Shown piece by piece: positions 5,690-13,899 of a DNA stretch of 56,924 nt. A program made the translations under genes and the position numbers. The stretch is taken from assembly GCA_030635145.1 (NCBI GenBank), contig DAOVZK010000010.1, forward strand, positions 1 to 56,924, read 5' to 3'. The first letter of the stretch is position 1; each line of letters opens with the position of its first letter. The DNA is from Planctomycetota bacterium (GTDB lineage Bacteria; Planctomycetota; Phycisphaerae; SM23-33). The notes beneath the pieces are model-generated. The model saw only the letters and a program-made list of their open reading frames with translations, had not been told where the DNA came from and searched no databases.

Positions 5690-8028
5690 GTCCAGCCGAT
5701 GGCGAAGCTGAACATTTGTGTATCGTCGTCGGAGCTTTTGACGAGCGGGAACCCAAAGTCCAACGCCAGCGGCACGGGGCCCATAAACGGAATCGTCACT
5801 CTTATACCGACACCAGCTGAGACGCGGTAGTCCGTAATTCCAAAGTCCGACTCAACCGTACCACTGTCGAGGAAGACAACACCGCGAAGTTTTTCGCCAA
5901 CCAACGGGAACGAATATTCCGTTCCTAAAAACAGCATCATGTCGCCGCCAATGGGGTCGTCGCCTTTGGCGCCGCTGCCACGCACGTGGCCTCGCGGGCC
6001 AATTCCGCGATAGCTAAATCCGCGAATCGACCCAAGCCCGCCACCGTAGAATTTTTCGAATACCGGTGCATCGCCGACGATTTGCCCGAACGATCCGCGG
6101 GCTGCCAGAATATGTTTGCGATCCAGCGAGTCTACATACAGCGTCTTGTAGTATTTGTAGTTGACGTTGAATTTTCCGAACGTCGAGGTTCCCAGCACCT
6201 GTTCGTAGCTGAAGTCGAACCGGTCGCCGCGTGACGGCATCCAGCGCGAGTCTGTCCGGTCGCGAACCAACAATCCGCGGAAGCCCAGAAGCGTGTGTAC
6301 CCCGCGATCGTCCCAGATTTCGACATCGGCACTCTTGCCGACGGACATGTTGACGTTTTCGAAGCGGGTCGAAATCTCACCGTACCAACGGTTCTTGAAG
6401 GTGTGCCCGAAACTGCCCTGCACGCCGAGCCGCGTGGCATCGTAATGTTCGTATTCACGGTTATAGACAAATCCCTTGATGCCCAGCGAGTACGGCAGGT
6501 CGAAGATGTACGGAGTGTACCACCCGACGGTGAACCGCATAATTTCCGTACCAGGCTCAGCCGACATCGAGAAAGTCTGCCCGGCACCTTTGAAGGTTTG
6601 CGGTTTGGTTAAATCTTTCCACGAGCCAGGCCAGGCCAGGATGTCGAAGTTGCGCTGCTTGATTGAGATATTACCAAATAGCCCGCTGTTCGAGCTGGCG
6701 CTGATGCCCATCATAACGTCCGCGGTTTCACCTTCGGTAACCTGAACCAGAATATCCTTGTAACCTTGGCGGGGCGTTTTGACGGGCGTAATGTTGACGG
6801 ATCCGAAGAGTTTCGTGTCCTTGAGACGATTTTCGCTGTTTTGCACGGCGACGGTATCGTACAGCTGTTCGGGATAGTACGTGCAGACACGGCGGATAAC
6901 GCGTTCTTGTGTAACATCGTTACCCTGAATGCGAACCTCGCCGATACGGTACTGGTCGTTTTCTGTAACGACGAAAATCATATTCAGCAACGCCGGCTGG
7001 CCCCCGTCGAGGTCCTTGGCCCAATCGGGAAGAACAGCCGTCGGCGACAAAAACTGCTGCTTCGCTTCGACCCGCGCCTCGATATACCCAACTTCACCGT
7101 AGGCTGCCTCGATCCGCTTCTGGTCAAACCGCAAAACTTCGCCCGTGAAAAACGAACCCGGATGAAACTGCAGCCGGTTAACTAAATCGTCGCCCTTAAA
7201 AACGGTATTACCCTGAATGATAATTTTATTGATGCGGTACCGCGGGCCTTCTTTAATGATGAATGTCACGACGACTTTTGTTTTGTCGTCGGAGAATTTC
7301 AGCTCGCGATCGACATCGACATCGAGGAAGCCTTCCTGAGTGTAGGTGTTGCGAAGCAGGGTGACGTCGCGGTCGATTTTTTCCATATTCAACGCACCGC
7401 TGATGAACATCAACCACTTGGCCTTGGTGTTGGTTTTCATTTTCAGGCTGAAATTCCCGAAGTAATGGTTCCCGTCGAACTTCACCTTCGTGATGATCGT
7501 CTTGGGGCCTTCGGTGATTTTCAGCAGCAGCTTGTTTTTGGCGGCAAGTTGCTCTTCGTCAACGGTGACGGTAGCGAAGTAGTATCCATCGTTTTGATAC
7601 TTGGTAATAATCGCCTGTTTGGCGGCCTGCACGCGTGCTTTGTTGCGCGGGTCGCCCTGAGCGATTGGCAGTTCGTTTAGCAGCTCAGCTGCGGTGAACG
7701 CCTTGCTGCCCTCGATTTGAATGTCCGCCAGCACCGGGCGTTCGGTAACGATAAACGTTACGATCACCCCGCTTTTGGTGTTTTCTTTCGTCGCCTCGAC
7801 TTGGCTGAATCGCCCGGTATCCATCAAGCGGTCGCGGTCGGTTTTGACGGTCTTCTCATCAAACGCCGTACCGACGCGAGCCTTGACATTGCTCAGCACA
7901 GCTGCCCGCGACAGGCGCTGATTACCCTTGACATTGATTTTGCTTATCGTGTTTGGCGCGGCGTAAAGCGGCGCAACTAAGCATACACACACACCAACTA
8001 CAACGATTCCCAGAAACGTCTTATTCAC
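5683..8028 (-). CDS. bamA: outer membrane protein assembly factor BamA
   Basis: A 781-residue Omp85-family protein that folds and inserts beta-barrel proteins into the outer membrane. A signal peptide (TFLGIVVVGVCVCLVAPLYA, cleavage before APN) is followed by about five POTRA domains; the first begins ISKINVKGNQRLSRAAVL and the last contains YRIGEVRIQGNDVTQERVIR. The C-terminal barrel starts near residue 450 and includes the surface signature YGGGLGSIRGFSYRGIGPR. It ends in the barrel signal FSFAIGWTF. The GTG at 8028 has GGGAG 6 nt upstream and gives a clean signal peptide; the first in-frame start is at 8079. It is convergent with the lipoprotein operon. Presence of bamA shows a true outer membrane. 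Confidence 0.95.
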   Translation of the reverse strand: MNKTFLGIVVVGVCVCLVAPLYAAPNTISKINVKGNQRLSRAAVLSNVKARVGTAFDEKTVKTDRDRLMDTGRFSQVEATKENTKSGVIVTFIVTERPVLADIQIEGSKAFTAAELLNELPIAQGDPRNKARVQAAKQAIITKYQNDGYYFATVTVDEEQLAAKNKLLLKITEGPKTIITKVKFDGNHYFGNFSLKMKTNTKAKWLMFISGALNMEKIDRDVTLLRNTYTQEGFLDVDVDRELKFSDDKTKVVVTFIIKEGPRYRINKIIIQGNTVFKGDDLVNRLQFHPGSFFTGEVLRFDQKRIEAAYGEVGYIEARVEAKQQFLSPTAVLPDWAKDLDGGQPALLNMIFVVTENDQYRIGEVRIQGNDVTQERVIRRVCTYYPEQLYDTVAVQNSENRLKDTKLFGSVNITPVKTPRQGYKDILVQVTEGETADVMMGISASSNSGLFGNISIKQRNFDILAWPGSWKDLTKPQTFKGAGQTFSMSAEPGTEIMRFTVGWYTPYIFDLPYSLGIKGFVYNREYEHYDATRLGVQGSFGHTFKNRWYGEISTRFENVNMSVGKSADVEIWDDRGVHTLLGFRGLLVRDRTDSRWMPSRGDRFDFSYEQVLGTSTFGKFNVNYKYYKTLYVDSLDRKHILAARGSFGQIVGDAPVFEKFYGGGLGSIRGFSYRGIGPRGHVRGSGAKGDDPIGGDMMLFLGTEYSFPLVGEKLRGVVFLDSGTVESDFGITDYRVSAGVGIRVTIPFMGPVPLALDFGFPLVKSSDDDTQMFSFAIGWTF

Positions 8029-8378
8029 ACTATGCTCCCAGATGTGGCCGACAGTTCGACCGTTCATAAACCTGACCAAAGTGCGAAGCTAAACATTTGC
8101 AGGGTGGAAGTCAATGGCGTTTCCCAGGCCCCGACGGGCTGTCGCGACTGGCGGGGCAGCGGTGATTTTTTCCCTCACCGACGAAAGGCCCCACAACATC
8201 ACGCCCTGGTGATAGTTACGTGATTTTTTTTGCTGTTCGCCAAATTTTGCCAACAGGGCGGGGTGGCGGGCGGTTTTTTTTGAAAATTTTGCAAAATTTG
8301 CCACGCCGCCGATTTCCGTAACACCAGCTTACGCGGTTATTTCTGGACGCACCCCCACCAAGCCGCTATGATGCCGTG
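8029..8378. other. gene-free divergent spacer
   Basis: About 350 bp separate the divergent bamA and metallo-hydrolase genes and must hold both promoters. There are several long T or A runs and a short palindrome near 8279-8298 (AAAATTTTGCAAAATTT). No convincing promoter hexamers, small ORF or RNA was found. Confidence 0.5.
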
Positions 8379-9143
8379 ATGCTTGGTATTTCGCTGCAAT
8401 CCGGGAGCAATGGCAATTGTATCTACATAGAGGCGGGGGGTGTGCAGCTGCTGTTTGATGCCGGCATCAGCGGTAAGCAGGCGGCGCTGCGATTAGAAGC
8501 TCACGGCCGTGACATTAGCAAGGTCGATGCGATGTTCATTTCGCACGACCATACCGACCACGCCAAAAGTGCTGGTGTTTTTCAACGCAAGTTCGCCGCG
8601 ACGATGCATGTGTCGGGCAAAACGCTCGCAGCCTCGCAGCGGCACGGATTGGGTACGCTTGAGTGCGTGCAGCATTTTCATACGGGTGATACGGTGCAGG
8701 TTGGCGGGGCGAAAATCGAAACGATCCCCACTCCGCACGATGCCGCCGACCCGTGTGCGTTTGTAGTCGAGGCCGACGGTAAGCGGCTGGGCATTTTGAC
8801 CGACCTTGGATATTCGTTCGATTCGCTCGGTGATGTAATCGCATCGCTCGATGCGGTTTTTCTCGAGAGCAATTACGATCCGCAGATGCTCGCCGACGGG
8901 CCGTACCCGGGATTCGTCAAGGCCCGCATCAGTTCCGACCGCGGACATATTTCGAATCAGGATTCGGCGGCGCTGCTGGGTAAGTTCGGCAGCCATTTGC
9001 AATGGGCATGCCTGGCCCACCTGTCGGAAAACAACAACACCCCGCAGCTGGCGATGCAAACCCACCGCGAACTCCTCGGCCCGGCCGCGCCAATAATCGT
9101 CGCCCCCAGACACAGCGCGTCACAAATCCTCCACGTCCACTAA
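8379..9143 (+). CDS. metallo-beta-lactamase-fold hydrolase (YycJ/WalJ-like)
   Basis: A 254-residue MBL-fold protein. After LGISLQSGSNGNCIYIEAGG and LLFDAGIS it carries the metal-binding motif SHDHTDH (about residue 62), later GILTDLG and LESNYDP, and a C-terminal APRH. This is the YycJ/WalJ subgroup, whose members are suspected nucleases or DNA-repair-coupling exonucleases. A GTG 3 bp upstream is an equally possible start. The last 25 codons lie in an 86-bp direct repeat whose second copy is at 9694-9779, on the far side of a toxin-antitoxin module. The present C-terminus may therefore be a recombined one (RELLGPAAPI here, RELLGAAAPI in the other copy). Confidence 0.85.
   Translation: MLGISLQSGSNGNCIYIEAGGVQLLFDAGISGKQAALRLEAHGRDISKVDAMFISHDHTDHAKSAGVFQRKFAATMHVSGKTLAASQRHGLGTLECVQHFHTGDTVQVGGAKIETIPTPHDAADPCAFVVEADGKRLGILTDLGYSFDSLGDVIASLDAVFLESNYDPQMLADGPYPGFVKARISSDRGHISNQDSAALLGKFGSHLQWACLAHLSENNNTPQLAMQTHRELLGPAAPIIVAPRHSASQILHVH
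9058..9143 (+). repeat. 86-bp direct repeat, left copy (3' end of hydrolase gene)
   Basis: This matches 9694-9779 with 6 differences in 86 positions (counted by eye), offset 636 bp. It contains the final codons and stop of the MBL-fold gene. The two copies bracket the BrnT/BrnA module. Confidence 0.9.
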
Positions 9144-9165
9144 TAAGTGGATTTGAGGCGAAAAA

Positions 9166-9214
9166 GTATAAAAAGGGTTGATTTTTTATACTACAAAGGT
9201 ATAATTATTATACC
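9166..9214 (+). promoter_or_regulatory. brnTA promoter with two palindromic operators
   Basis: A TTGATT (9178) -16 bp- TATAAT (9200) promoter places the transcript start at or within a few bases of the brnT ATG at 9215, so the mRNA is probably leaderless. The -10 box lies inside the palindrome GGTATAAT-T-ATTATACC (9198-9214). A second palindrome, GTATAAAAA...TTTTTATAC (9166-9191), covers the -35 box. BrnA antitoxins repress their own promoters, and these are the likely sites. Confidence 0.65.
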
Positions 9215-9475
9215 ATGAGTTTTGAATTTGATCCCAACAAAAGCAAAAGCAACAAACAGAAGCACGGTATCGATTTTGTCGAGGCCGAGGCGTTATGGGA
9301 CGATCCCGACTTGATTGAAATACCGGTAAAGGCGGTGGATGAACCTAGATTTCTGGTTATCGGAAAAATTCTTCAAAAACACTGGTCGGGATTTATCACC
9401 TACCGAAATGGAAACATTCGAATTATCTCTGTTCGCCGGTCGCGACAAGAGGAGGTAGACATTTATGAAAGCTAA
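9215..9475 (+). CDS. brnT: BrnT family toxin
   Basis: An 86-residue type II toxin of the BrnT family, an RNase with a RelE-like fold that inhibits translation. Recognisable features are the opening FEFDPNKSKSNKQKHGIDFVEA (the FxWDxxKxxxNxxKHGxxF pattern), the middle RFLVIGKI, and the C-terminal RNGNIRIISVRRSRQEEVDIYE. The conserved Arg-Arg segment contributes to the active site in characterised members. It overlaps brnA by 11 bp. Base composition is visibly more AT-rich than the flanking genes, consistent with acquisition by transfer. No Shine-Dalgarno is present, in keeping with the leaderless promoter. Confidence 0.9.
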   Translation: MSFEFDPNKSKSNKQKHGIDFVEAEALWDDPDLIEIPVKAVDEPRFLVIGKILQKHWSGFITYRNGNIRIISVRRSRQEEVDIYES

Positions 9476-9695
9476 AGATTTAGACAAAAAGTTTGACGAA
9501 GGTAAGAGTATTAAAAAATATCTCGATCTTTCAAAAGCTCGCAAACCCGAGCAGGAGCAACGGAGAATCAATGTTGATTTTCCCGTCTGGATGATTCAGT
9601 CGCTAGATAAGGAAGCTCGCCGGCTCGGTGTGCCCCGCCAATCGATCATCAAAGTGTGGATCGCCGAACGCCTTGGCGAAGAAGTGGTGGCGTAA
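9465..9695 (+). CDS. brnA: BrnA family antitoxin
   Basis: A 76-residue antitoxin. The N-terminal half (KDLDKKFDEGKSIKKYLDLS) resembles the toxin-binding region of BrnA, and the C-terminal half RRINVDFPVWMIQSLDKEARRLGVPRQSIIKVWIAERL is a ribbon-helix-helix DNA-binding domain. The start has GAGGAGG about 9 nt upstream, inside brnT. It should neutralise BrnT and repress the promoter at 9166-9214. Its stop codon overlaps the first bases of the right-hand 86-bp repeat, so the module is packed tightly against the duplication. Confidence 0.9.
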   Translation: MKAKDLDKKFDEGKSIKKYLDLSKARKPEQEQRRINVDFPVWMIQSLDKEARRLGVPRQSIIKVWIAERLGEEVVA

Positions 9696-9779
9696 ACCCA
9701 CCGCGAACTCCTCGGGGCGGCCGCGCCGATAATCGTCGCCCCACGACACACCGCGTCACAAATCCTCCACGTCCACTAA
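9694..9779 (+). pseudogene. detached duplicate of the hydrolase 3' end (86-bp direct repeat, right copy)
   Basis: The right copy of the repeat still reads in frame as RELLGAAAPIIVAPRHTASQ... to a stop, the expected C-terminus of the MBL-fold hydrolase, but it is separated from the rest of a gene. It is either the original end of the hydrolase gene displaced by insertion of brnTA, or the end of a homologous gene carried in with the module. Confidence 0.75.
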
Positions 9780-9796
9780 CCGCACGCCGGCTCGCC

Positions 9797-11026
9797 TTAT
9801 AGATCGTCCAGCATGTGCCCGAGTTTGTTTTTTTTGGTGGTGAGATAATCTTTGCTGTGTTCCCCAGCTGCGATTTGAACCGGCACGCGTTCGACGATTT
9901 CCAGGCCGAACCCGCCAAGCCCGAAAACCTTCCGCGGATTGTTCGTCATCAGCCGCAACTTTCGCAGCCCTAAGTCGCGAAGAATCTGATTGCCCACCCC
10001 GTAGTCGCGCTGGTCGGGCTGGAACCCGAGATGCAAATTCGCCTCGACCGTGTCCATGCCTTCCTCGATTTGCAGCTTGTAGGCACGCAGCTTATTGATA
10101 AGCCCGATGCCACGGCCCTCCTGTCGCATGTAAACGACGGCGCCTTTCCCGGCGGCGACAACTTCGCGCATCGCCGCGTGCAGCTGATCCCCGCAATCGC
10201 AACGCAACGACGCAAAAACGTCGCCGGTGAGGCATTCGCTATGAACGCGAACCAGCACGGGTTCGTCGTGTACGATTTGATTTCCGTCGGCGTCGTGCTG
10301 GCCGACCCCGCCGTAGCAAAGCGCCACGTGCGGATGTTCGTCGACGAGTGACGTGTAGGCAATCGCGCGAAAAACTCCGGCGGCGGTTGGTAAGTCGATT
10401 TCGACTTCGCGCTTGATAAGGTTCTCGGATTTCAGCCGGTGCTGCACGATATTCGCGACGGAGCACATTTTCAGGTCGTGCTCGGTGCAGAATTTGTCGA
10501 GATCGTCGCGCCGTGCCATCGTGCCGTCTTCTTTCATGATCTCGCAGATCACCGCTAGCGGCGCGGCACCGGCGAGTTTGGCGAGGTCTACCCCGCCTTC
10601 GGTTTGTCCGACGCGAAGCAGCGTTCCACCATCGACAGCACGCAACGGAAAGATATGGCCCGGCCGCGCGAAGTCCGCCGGTTTAGCATCGTCGCGGGTG
10701 GCGAGTTGGATGGTAAGTGCTCGGTCGGCGGCGCTGATGCCGGTGGTGATACCCTCGGCGGCGTCGATGGTGACGGTAAACGCGGTGCTGTATTGCGAGG
10801 TGTTATCGGCGGCCTGGGGGTGCAGTCCGAGCGAGTTGGCTTTTTCGTTGGTCATGGGCAGGCAGATGAGTCCACGGCCGTGAGTGGCCATAAAGTTGAC
10901 CATTTCGGGCGTCGTCTTGTCGGCCAAGGCTACGAGGTCGCCTTCGTTTTCGCGCGACTCGTCGTCAACCAGCACAATCATTTTGCCTTGCTTTAAATCG
11001 TCGAGAATATCTTCTATGGAATTCAC
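9797..11026 (-). CDS. ribBA: bifunctional DHBP synthase / GTP cyclohydrolase II
   Basis: A 409-residue RibBA performing the two entry steps of riboflavin synthesis. The N-terminal RibB domain (residues 1-200) makes 3,4-dihydroxy-2-butanone 4-phosphate from ribulose 5-phosphate; motifs DDESRENEGDL and THGRGLICLPMT are visible. The C-terminal RibA domain opens the GTP ring; its zinc site SECLTGDVFASLRCDCGDQL and the motif MRQEGRGIGL are intact. The start is GTG with AGG 7 nt upstream. No FMN riboswitch was seen upstream. Riboflavin synthase is also in the window (36763-37407) but not linked. Confidence 0.95.
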   Translation of the reverse strand: MNSIEDILDDLKQGKMIVLVDDESRENEGDLVALADKTTPEMVNFMATHGRGLICLPMTNEKANSLGLHPQAADNTSQYSTAFTVTIDAAEGITTGISAADRALTIQLATRDDAKPADFARPGHIFPLRAVDGGTLLRVGQTEGGVDLAKLAGAAPLAVICEIMKEDGTMARRDDLDKFCTEHDLKMCSVANIVQHRLKSENLIKREVEIDLPTAAGVFRAIAYTSLVDEHPHVALCYGGVGQHDADGNQIVHDEPVLVRVHSECLTGDVFASLRCDCGDQLHAAMREVVAAGKGAVVYMRQEGRGIGLINKLRAYKLQIEEGMDTVEANLHLGFQPDQRDYGVGNQILRDLGLRKLRLMTNNPRKVFGLGGFGLEIVERVPVQIAAGEHSKDYLTTKKNKLGHMLDDL

Positions 11027-11157
11027 TGTCTTACCTGTCCGGGATTTTTTAACTTTTTTAACTAATGTTCCTTATACGAATTTTGGCAATCCCCAATTTG
11101 ACACGAAGTCAACAAAGATAGAGTCTATGCTGTCGAGTAGCGTGCGGGGCATCAGAG

Positions 11158-11613
11158 CTATTTTTTACCGCCGTGCTTTTTAACCTCGATGATAAACACA
11201 ACCGCGCCGCCAATGAGGGCAAAACCCAGAATAATGCATATCCACATAAACATGTCTGAGTTTACGAGCAACGGGTTTTTGGCCGCTTCTTCAGGAGCGA
11301 TGTTGCTCCTCATCCAAAACGTCAACCCCGCAATCGCCCAGAGTATAAACCCCACTCCGCACAGGGCTGGAATTGCAATTTTGCGGAACTGCATGTGGTT
11401 TGCGTGCATCCGTTGATAGGAAAATTTCTGCTGCGTCGCCTGCCTTACCGGTACGCGCCTCGGTGTTTTCGTTTCACCCCCGCCATGGTTCGCATTCAGA
11501 TCGACCGCTTGATGCGCATCGGTAGCTTCGGGGACATAGGCGTCAATGTCCTCGGCGGACAACGCTCGCAGGGCGGCGGTGTCGTGCAACTTATTTTTTT
11601 CATAGTTCTGCAA
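11158..11613 (-). CDS. small membrane protein of unknown function
   Basis: A 151-residue protein with a hydrophilic N-terminal half (to about residue 75) and two transmembrane helices (about 77-100 and 120-142), ending in a basic tail KKHGGKK. A TTG start is supported by AGGAG 9 nt upstream, while no ATG fits. No family is recognised. It lies 131 bp upstream of ribBA on the same strand, too far to assume an operon. Confidence 0.65.
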   Translation of the reverse strand: MQNYEKNKLHDTAALRALSAEDIDAYVPEATDAHQAVDLNANHGGGETKTPRRVPVRQATQQKFSYQRMHANHMQFRKIAIPALCGVGFILWAIAGLTFWMRSNIAPEEAAKNPLLVNSDMFMWICIILGFALIGGAVVFIIEVKKHGGKK

Positions 11614-11779
11614 TGTGGCGTACTCCTGGGTAACGCAAAAATCAATCGCTGATGCATTTGTGCATCGCGATCAGCCGAAAAATTTGCTATAACCGCGGTC
11701 AGAAACGACAAAAGCACCGACTGTAGTAGTATACAGCATTTTGATGTGCAAAACTACTTTATTTCACGGGAGATATGCA

Positions 11780-12679
11780 ATGGTTCGACGAACTCCGATT
11801 GCCGACGGGCGCTTTTATCCGGGCAGTCCCGCCGACTGCCGCCGCGCCGCAACAGACCTGCTGGAATCTGCCACACTTCCGAGCAACCTACCGAATATGT
11901 GCATCGGTGGGATTGCCCCGCACGCTGGGTGGATGTTTTCCGGTGCGCTGGCGGCGATGACATTAAAGGCGTTGCTGGGCGGGACTGATGGCAGCGACAA
12001 TACTGAAAAAACCGTGGTGCTGTTTGGTGCAGACCACACCGGCGTGGTGCAGGTGGGCGAGGTTTTCCCCGCCGGGTGCTGGGAGACCCCGCTGGGTGAT
12101 GTCGCAGTCGACGAGCAACTTGTAACTGGGCTGTTGGAAAGCGACGCGTGCGAAGAGTTGCTGCGATCCAATCCCGCTGCCCACAAGCACGAACATTCGC
12201 TCGAGGTTCTGCTGCCGCTTATCGCGACGATCGCGCCGGGGGCGAAAATTCTTCCGATTGCAGTACCCCCAAACGCCCGCGCCGTCGACATTGGCTGTGC
12301 GGTTGGTGCGACGATTCAGCAGTTGGGACGTGGCGGTGATGTGGTTATCGTCGGCAGTACGGACTTGACGCATCATGGCGGGCATTTCGGATACGTTGGT
12401 GGTAGCGGCCGCGAGAGCGAAGTCTTCGCGCGCGAAAATGACCACCGCCTCCTGGGAATTATCGAGGCGATGGACGCCGGTGCGATTATTCCCGAAACGA
12501 CGCGCAACCACAACGCCTGCGGGGCCGGTGCCGTCGCCGCCACAATGAGCACCGTGCAACAGCTGGGCGCGACGCAGGCGAAAATTCTCGGTTACACCAA
12601 CAGCTACGAGGTTCTGCACGGTGATGCAGACAGCCCCGACGATGCCACCGTCGGCTACGCGTCGGTTGTGTTCGCGTAA
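11780..12679 (+). CDS. Memo-like protein (AmmeMemoRadiSam system protein B)
   Basis: A 299-residue Memo family protein. Conserved pieces are the opening RTPIADGRFYPGSPADC, the metal-ligand region GIAPHAGWMFSGALA, GADHTG, and STDLTHHGGHFGY, plus a C-terminal NHNACGAG that supplies the conserved cysteine. Human MEMO1 is a related copper/iron-binding protein. In many prokaryotes Memo is encoded with AMMECR1 and a radical SAM enzyme; neither partner is adjacent here, so it is an orphan in this window. The start at 11780 has GGGAG about 7 nt upstream. The activity of bacterial members is not established. Confidence 0.88.
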   Translation: MVRRTPIADGRFYPGSPADCRRAATDLLESATLPSNLPNMCIGGIAPHAGWMFSGALAAMTLKALLGGTDGSDNTEKTVVLFGADHTGVVQVGEVFPAGCWETPLGDVAVDEQLVTGLLESDACEELLRSNPAAHKHEHSLEVLLPLIATIAPGAKILPIAVPPNARAVDIGCAVGATIQQLGRGGDVVIVGSTDLTHHGGHFGYVGGSGRESEVFARENDHRLLGIIEAMDAGAIIPETTRNHNACGAGAVAATMSTVQQLGATQAKILGYTNSYEVLHGDADSPDDATVGYASVVFA

Positions 12680-12704
12680 AAACGGGTAACCATATCACAC
12701 AAAA

Positions 12705-12727
12705 TTTTGACAGGATAACAGGATCAT
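12705..12727 (+). repeat. single end of the GACAGGATTACAGGAT element family
   Basis: TTTTGACAGGATAACAGGAT stands alone shortly after the Memo gene, preceded by a GTAACCAT sequence similar to that before the full copy at 590-757. The partner end is absent, so this is a truncated remnant. Confidence 0.5.
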
Positions 12728-12758
12728 ACTTATTTTGGATTTGGGAATTCGGATTTCG

Positions 12759-12867
12759 GAGAAGAATCCACCACAAAAGAACACATGGAACGCAAAGATG
12801 GTTTTTTATTTTTTATAAACCTTCTCTTTCGTGTTCTTTGCGATCCTTCGCGGTGAATTTTCTTCTC
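12759..12867. repeat. CACCACAAAAGAAC inverted-repeat element, complete copy
   Basis: The left end GAGAAGAATCCACCACAAAA and the inverted right end (ACCGC...AATTTTCTTCTC) match over about 35 bp, enclosing an AT-rich middle. Related copies are at 27766-27840 (right half missing) and 36651-36727. No ORF; a MITE-like element. Confidence 0.65.
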
Positions 12868-12909
12868 TTACTGAATGCTGACAACTTGATTGACAGGAAA
12901 AAGTTTGTA

Positions 12910-12980
12910 GGTCATGCAACTTGTTGCATGACACAGATTCATTGGAACATTTAAATTGCCATGCAACAAGTTGCATGACC
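12910..12980 (+). repeat. 71-bp palindromic repeat element, copy B
   Basis: Nearly identical to 105-175 in both the terminal palindromes and the ACACAGATTCATTGGA interior, in the same orientation. It ends 20 bp past the stop of the PHP-domain gene and could fold into two hairpins in that gene's 3' UTR. Confidence 0.8.
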
Positions 12981-12999
12981 TACCAGACTGGACGCTGCC

Positions 13000-13890
13000 T
13001 TACGCGCGATCCCCGAACCATTTTTGCGCCCAGTCGTCGCGGATAACACTTAGCGGCACGCGGGGGACACCAAGCGGCGTGTCGGGTTTGCCCAAACCGT
13101 GATAATCCGATCCGCCGGTGACCAGCAAATTCAGCTCGCGGGCAAAATCGAGATACAATCGCGTTTGCTCGGGTGTGTGCTGCGAGTGGTAGCATTCGAG
13201 ACCCGTCAGCCCGACGGCGATAAGCTCTTTCAGTAATCGCCGCAGTTGCGCCGAGTTGCAACACCGCAGCTGCGCGGGATGCGCGATAACCGCTGCCCCG
13301 CCGCTGTCGACGATCCCCGTAATCGCTTCGCGCGGAGTGAGACGTTCCTTATCGACGAAGGCAGGTGCGTCGCCACCGAGATAGCGATCAAATGCCTCCT
13401 GCGTAGACTTGGCAAAGCCCTTATTGACGAGCACCTTTGCCATGTGCACCCGCCCGACGATGCGTTCGTCAGGATTTTGCGAACCGGGAACCTGCTGCAA
13501 TACATCGTCCATTTCGATATCAATTCCCAACGACTGGAGCTTGGCGATGATTCGCGGGTTTCGCTGCTCGCGCTGTTGGCGAAGATGGCGGCACAGCTTT
13601 TTCAGTGACGGTGAGTCGGGGTCGACACCCAAACCCAGGATATGCATGATTCCGCCCGGGTTCTCGGAAAACATCGCAGAAATTTCGATGCCCGGGATAA
13701 GGTGCAGCTGCGGATATCTTTCGGCTCGGGCGACGGCGGCGGGGAGGCCTGTTGTCGTATCGTGATCGGTTATCGCAACGGCGGCGAGTTTTCGCCGGTC
13801 GGCAAGGTCGATAAGGTCGCTCGGTGATACGGTTCCGTCGGAGGCGGTGCTGTGCGTGTGCAGGTCGATGAGGCGTCGCGGATGTTCCAT
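13000..13890 (-). CDS. PHP-domain phosphoesterase (RNase AM / YciV-like)
   Basis: A 296-residue PHP-domain metal-dependent phosphoesterase. The N-terminal DLHTHSTASDGTVSP and AITDHDTTTGL motifs supply metal-binding His and Asp residues. PGIEISA follows, then VIAHPAQL, and the C-terminal GGSDYHG completes the site. E. coli YciV (RNase AM) of this family trims 5' ends of rRNAs and degrades oligonucleotides or 3',5'-bisphosphates. It follows the SpoIIE-type gene with a 9-nt gap, so the two are probably co-transcribed. A TTG 9 bp upstream, directly after the previous stop, is an alternative start. Confidence 0.87.
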   Translation of the reverse strand: MEHPRRLIDLHTHSTASDGTVSPSDLIDLADRRKLAAVAITDHDTTTGLPAAVARAERYPQLHLIPGIEISAMFSENPGGIMHILGLGVDPDSPSLKKLCRHLRQQREQRNPRIIAKLQSLGIDIEMDDVLQQVPGSQNPDERIVGRVHMAKVLVNKGFAKSTQEAFDRYLGGDAPAFVDKERLTPREAITGIVDSGGAAVIAHPAQLRCCNSAQLRRLLKELIAVGLTGLECYHSQHTPEQTRLYLDFARELNLLVTGGSDYHGLGKPDTPLGVPRVPLSVIRDDWAQKWFGDRA

Positions 13891-13899
13891 GTGCAGCAA

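Noticed and set aside
9144-9693. Possible integrative element around brnTA
   Set aside because: The interval contains only the toxin-antitoxin genes and their promoter; no integrase, transposase or inverted ends, so it is reported as a duplication-flanked module only.
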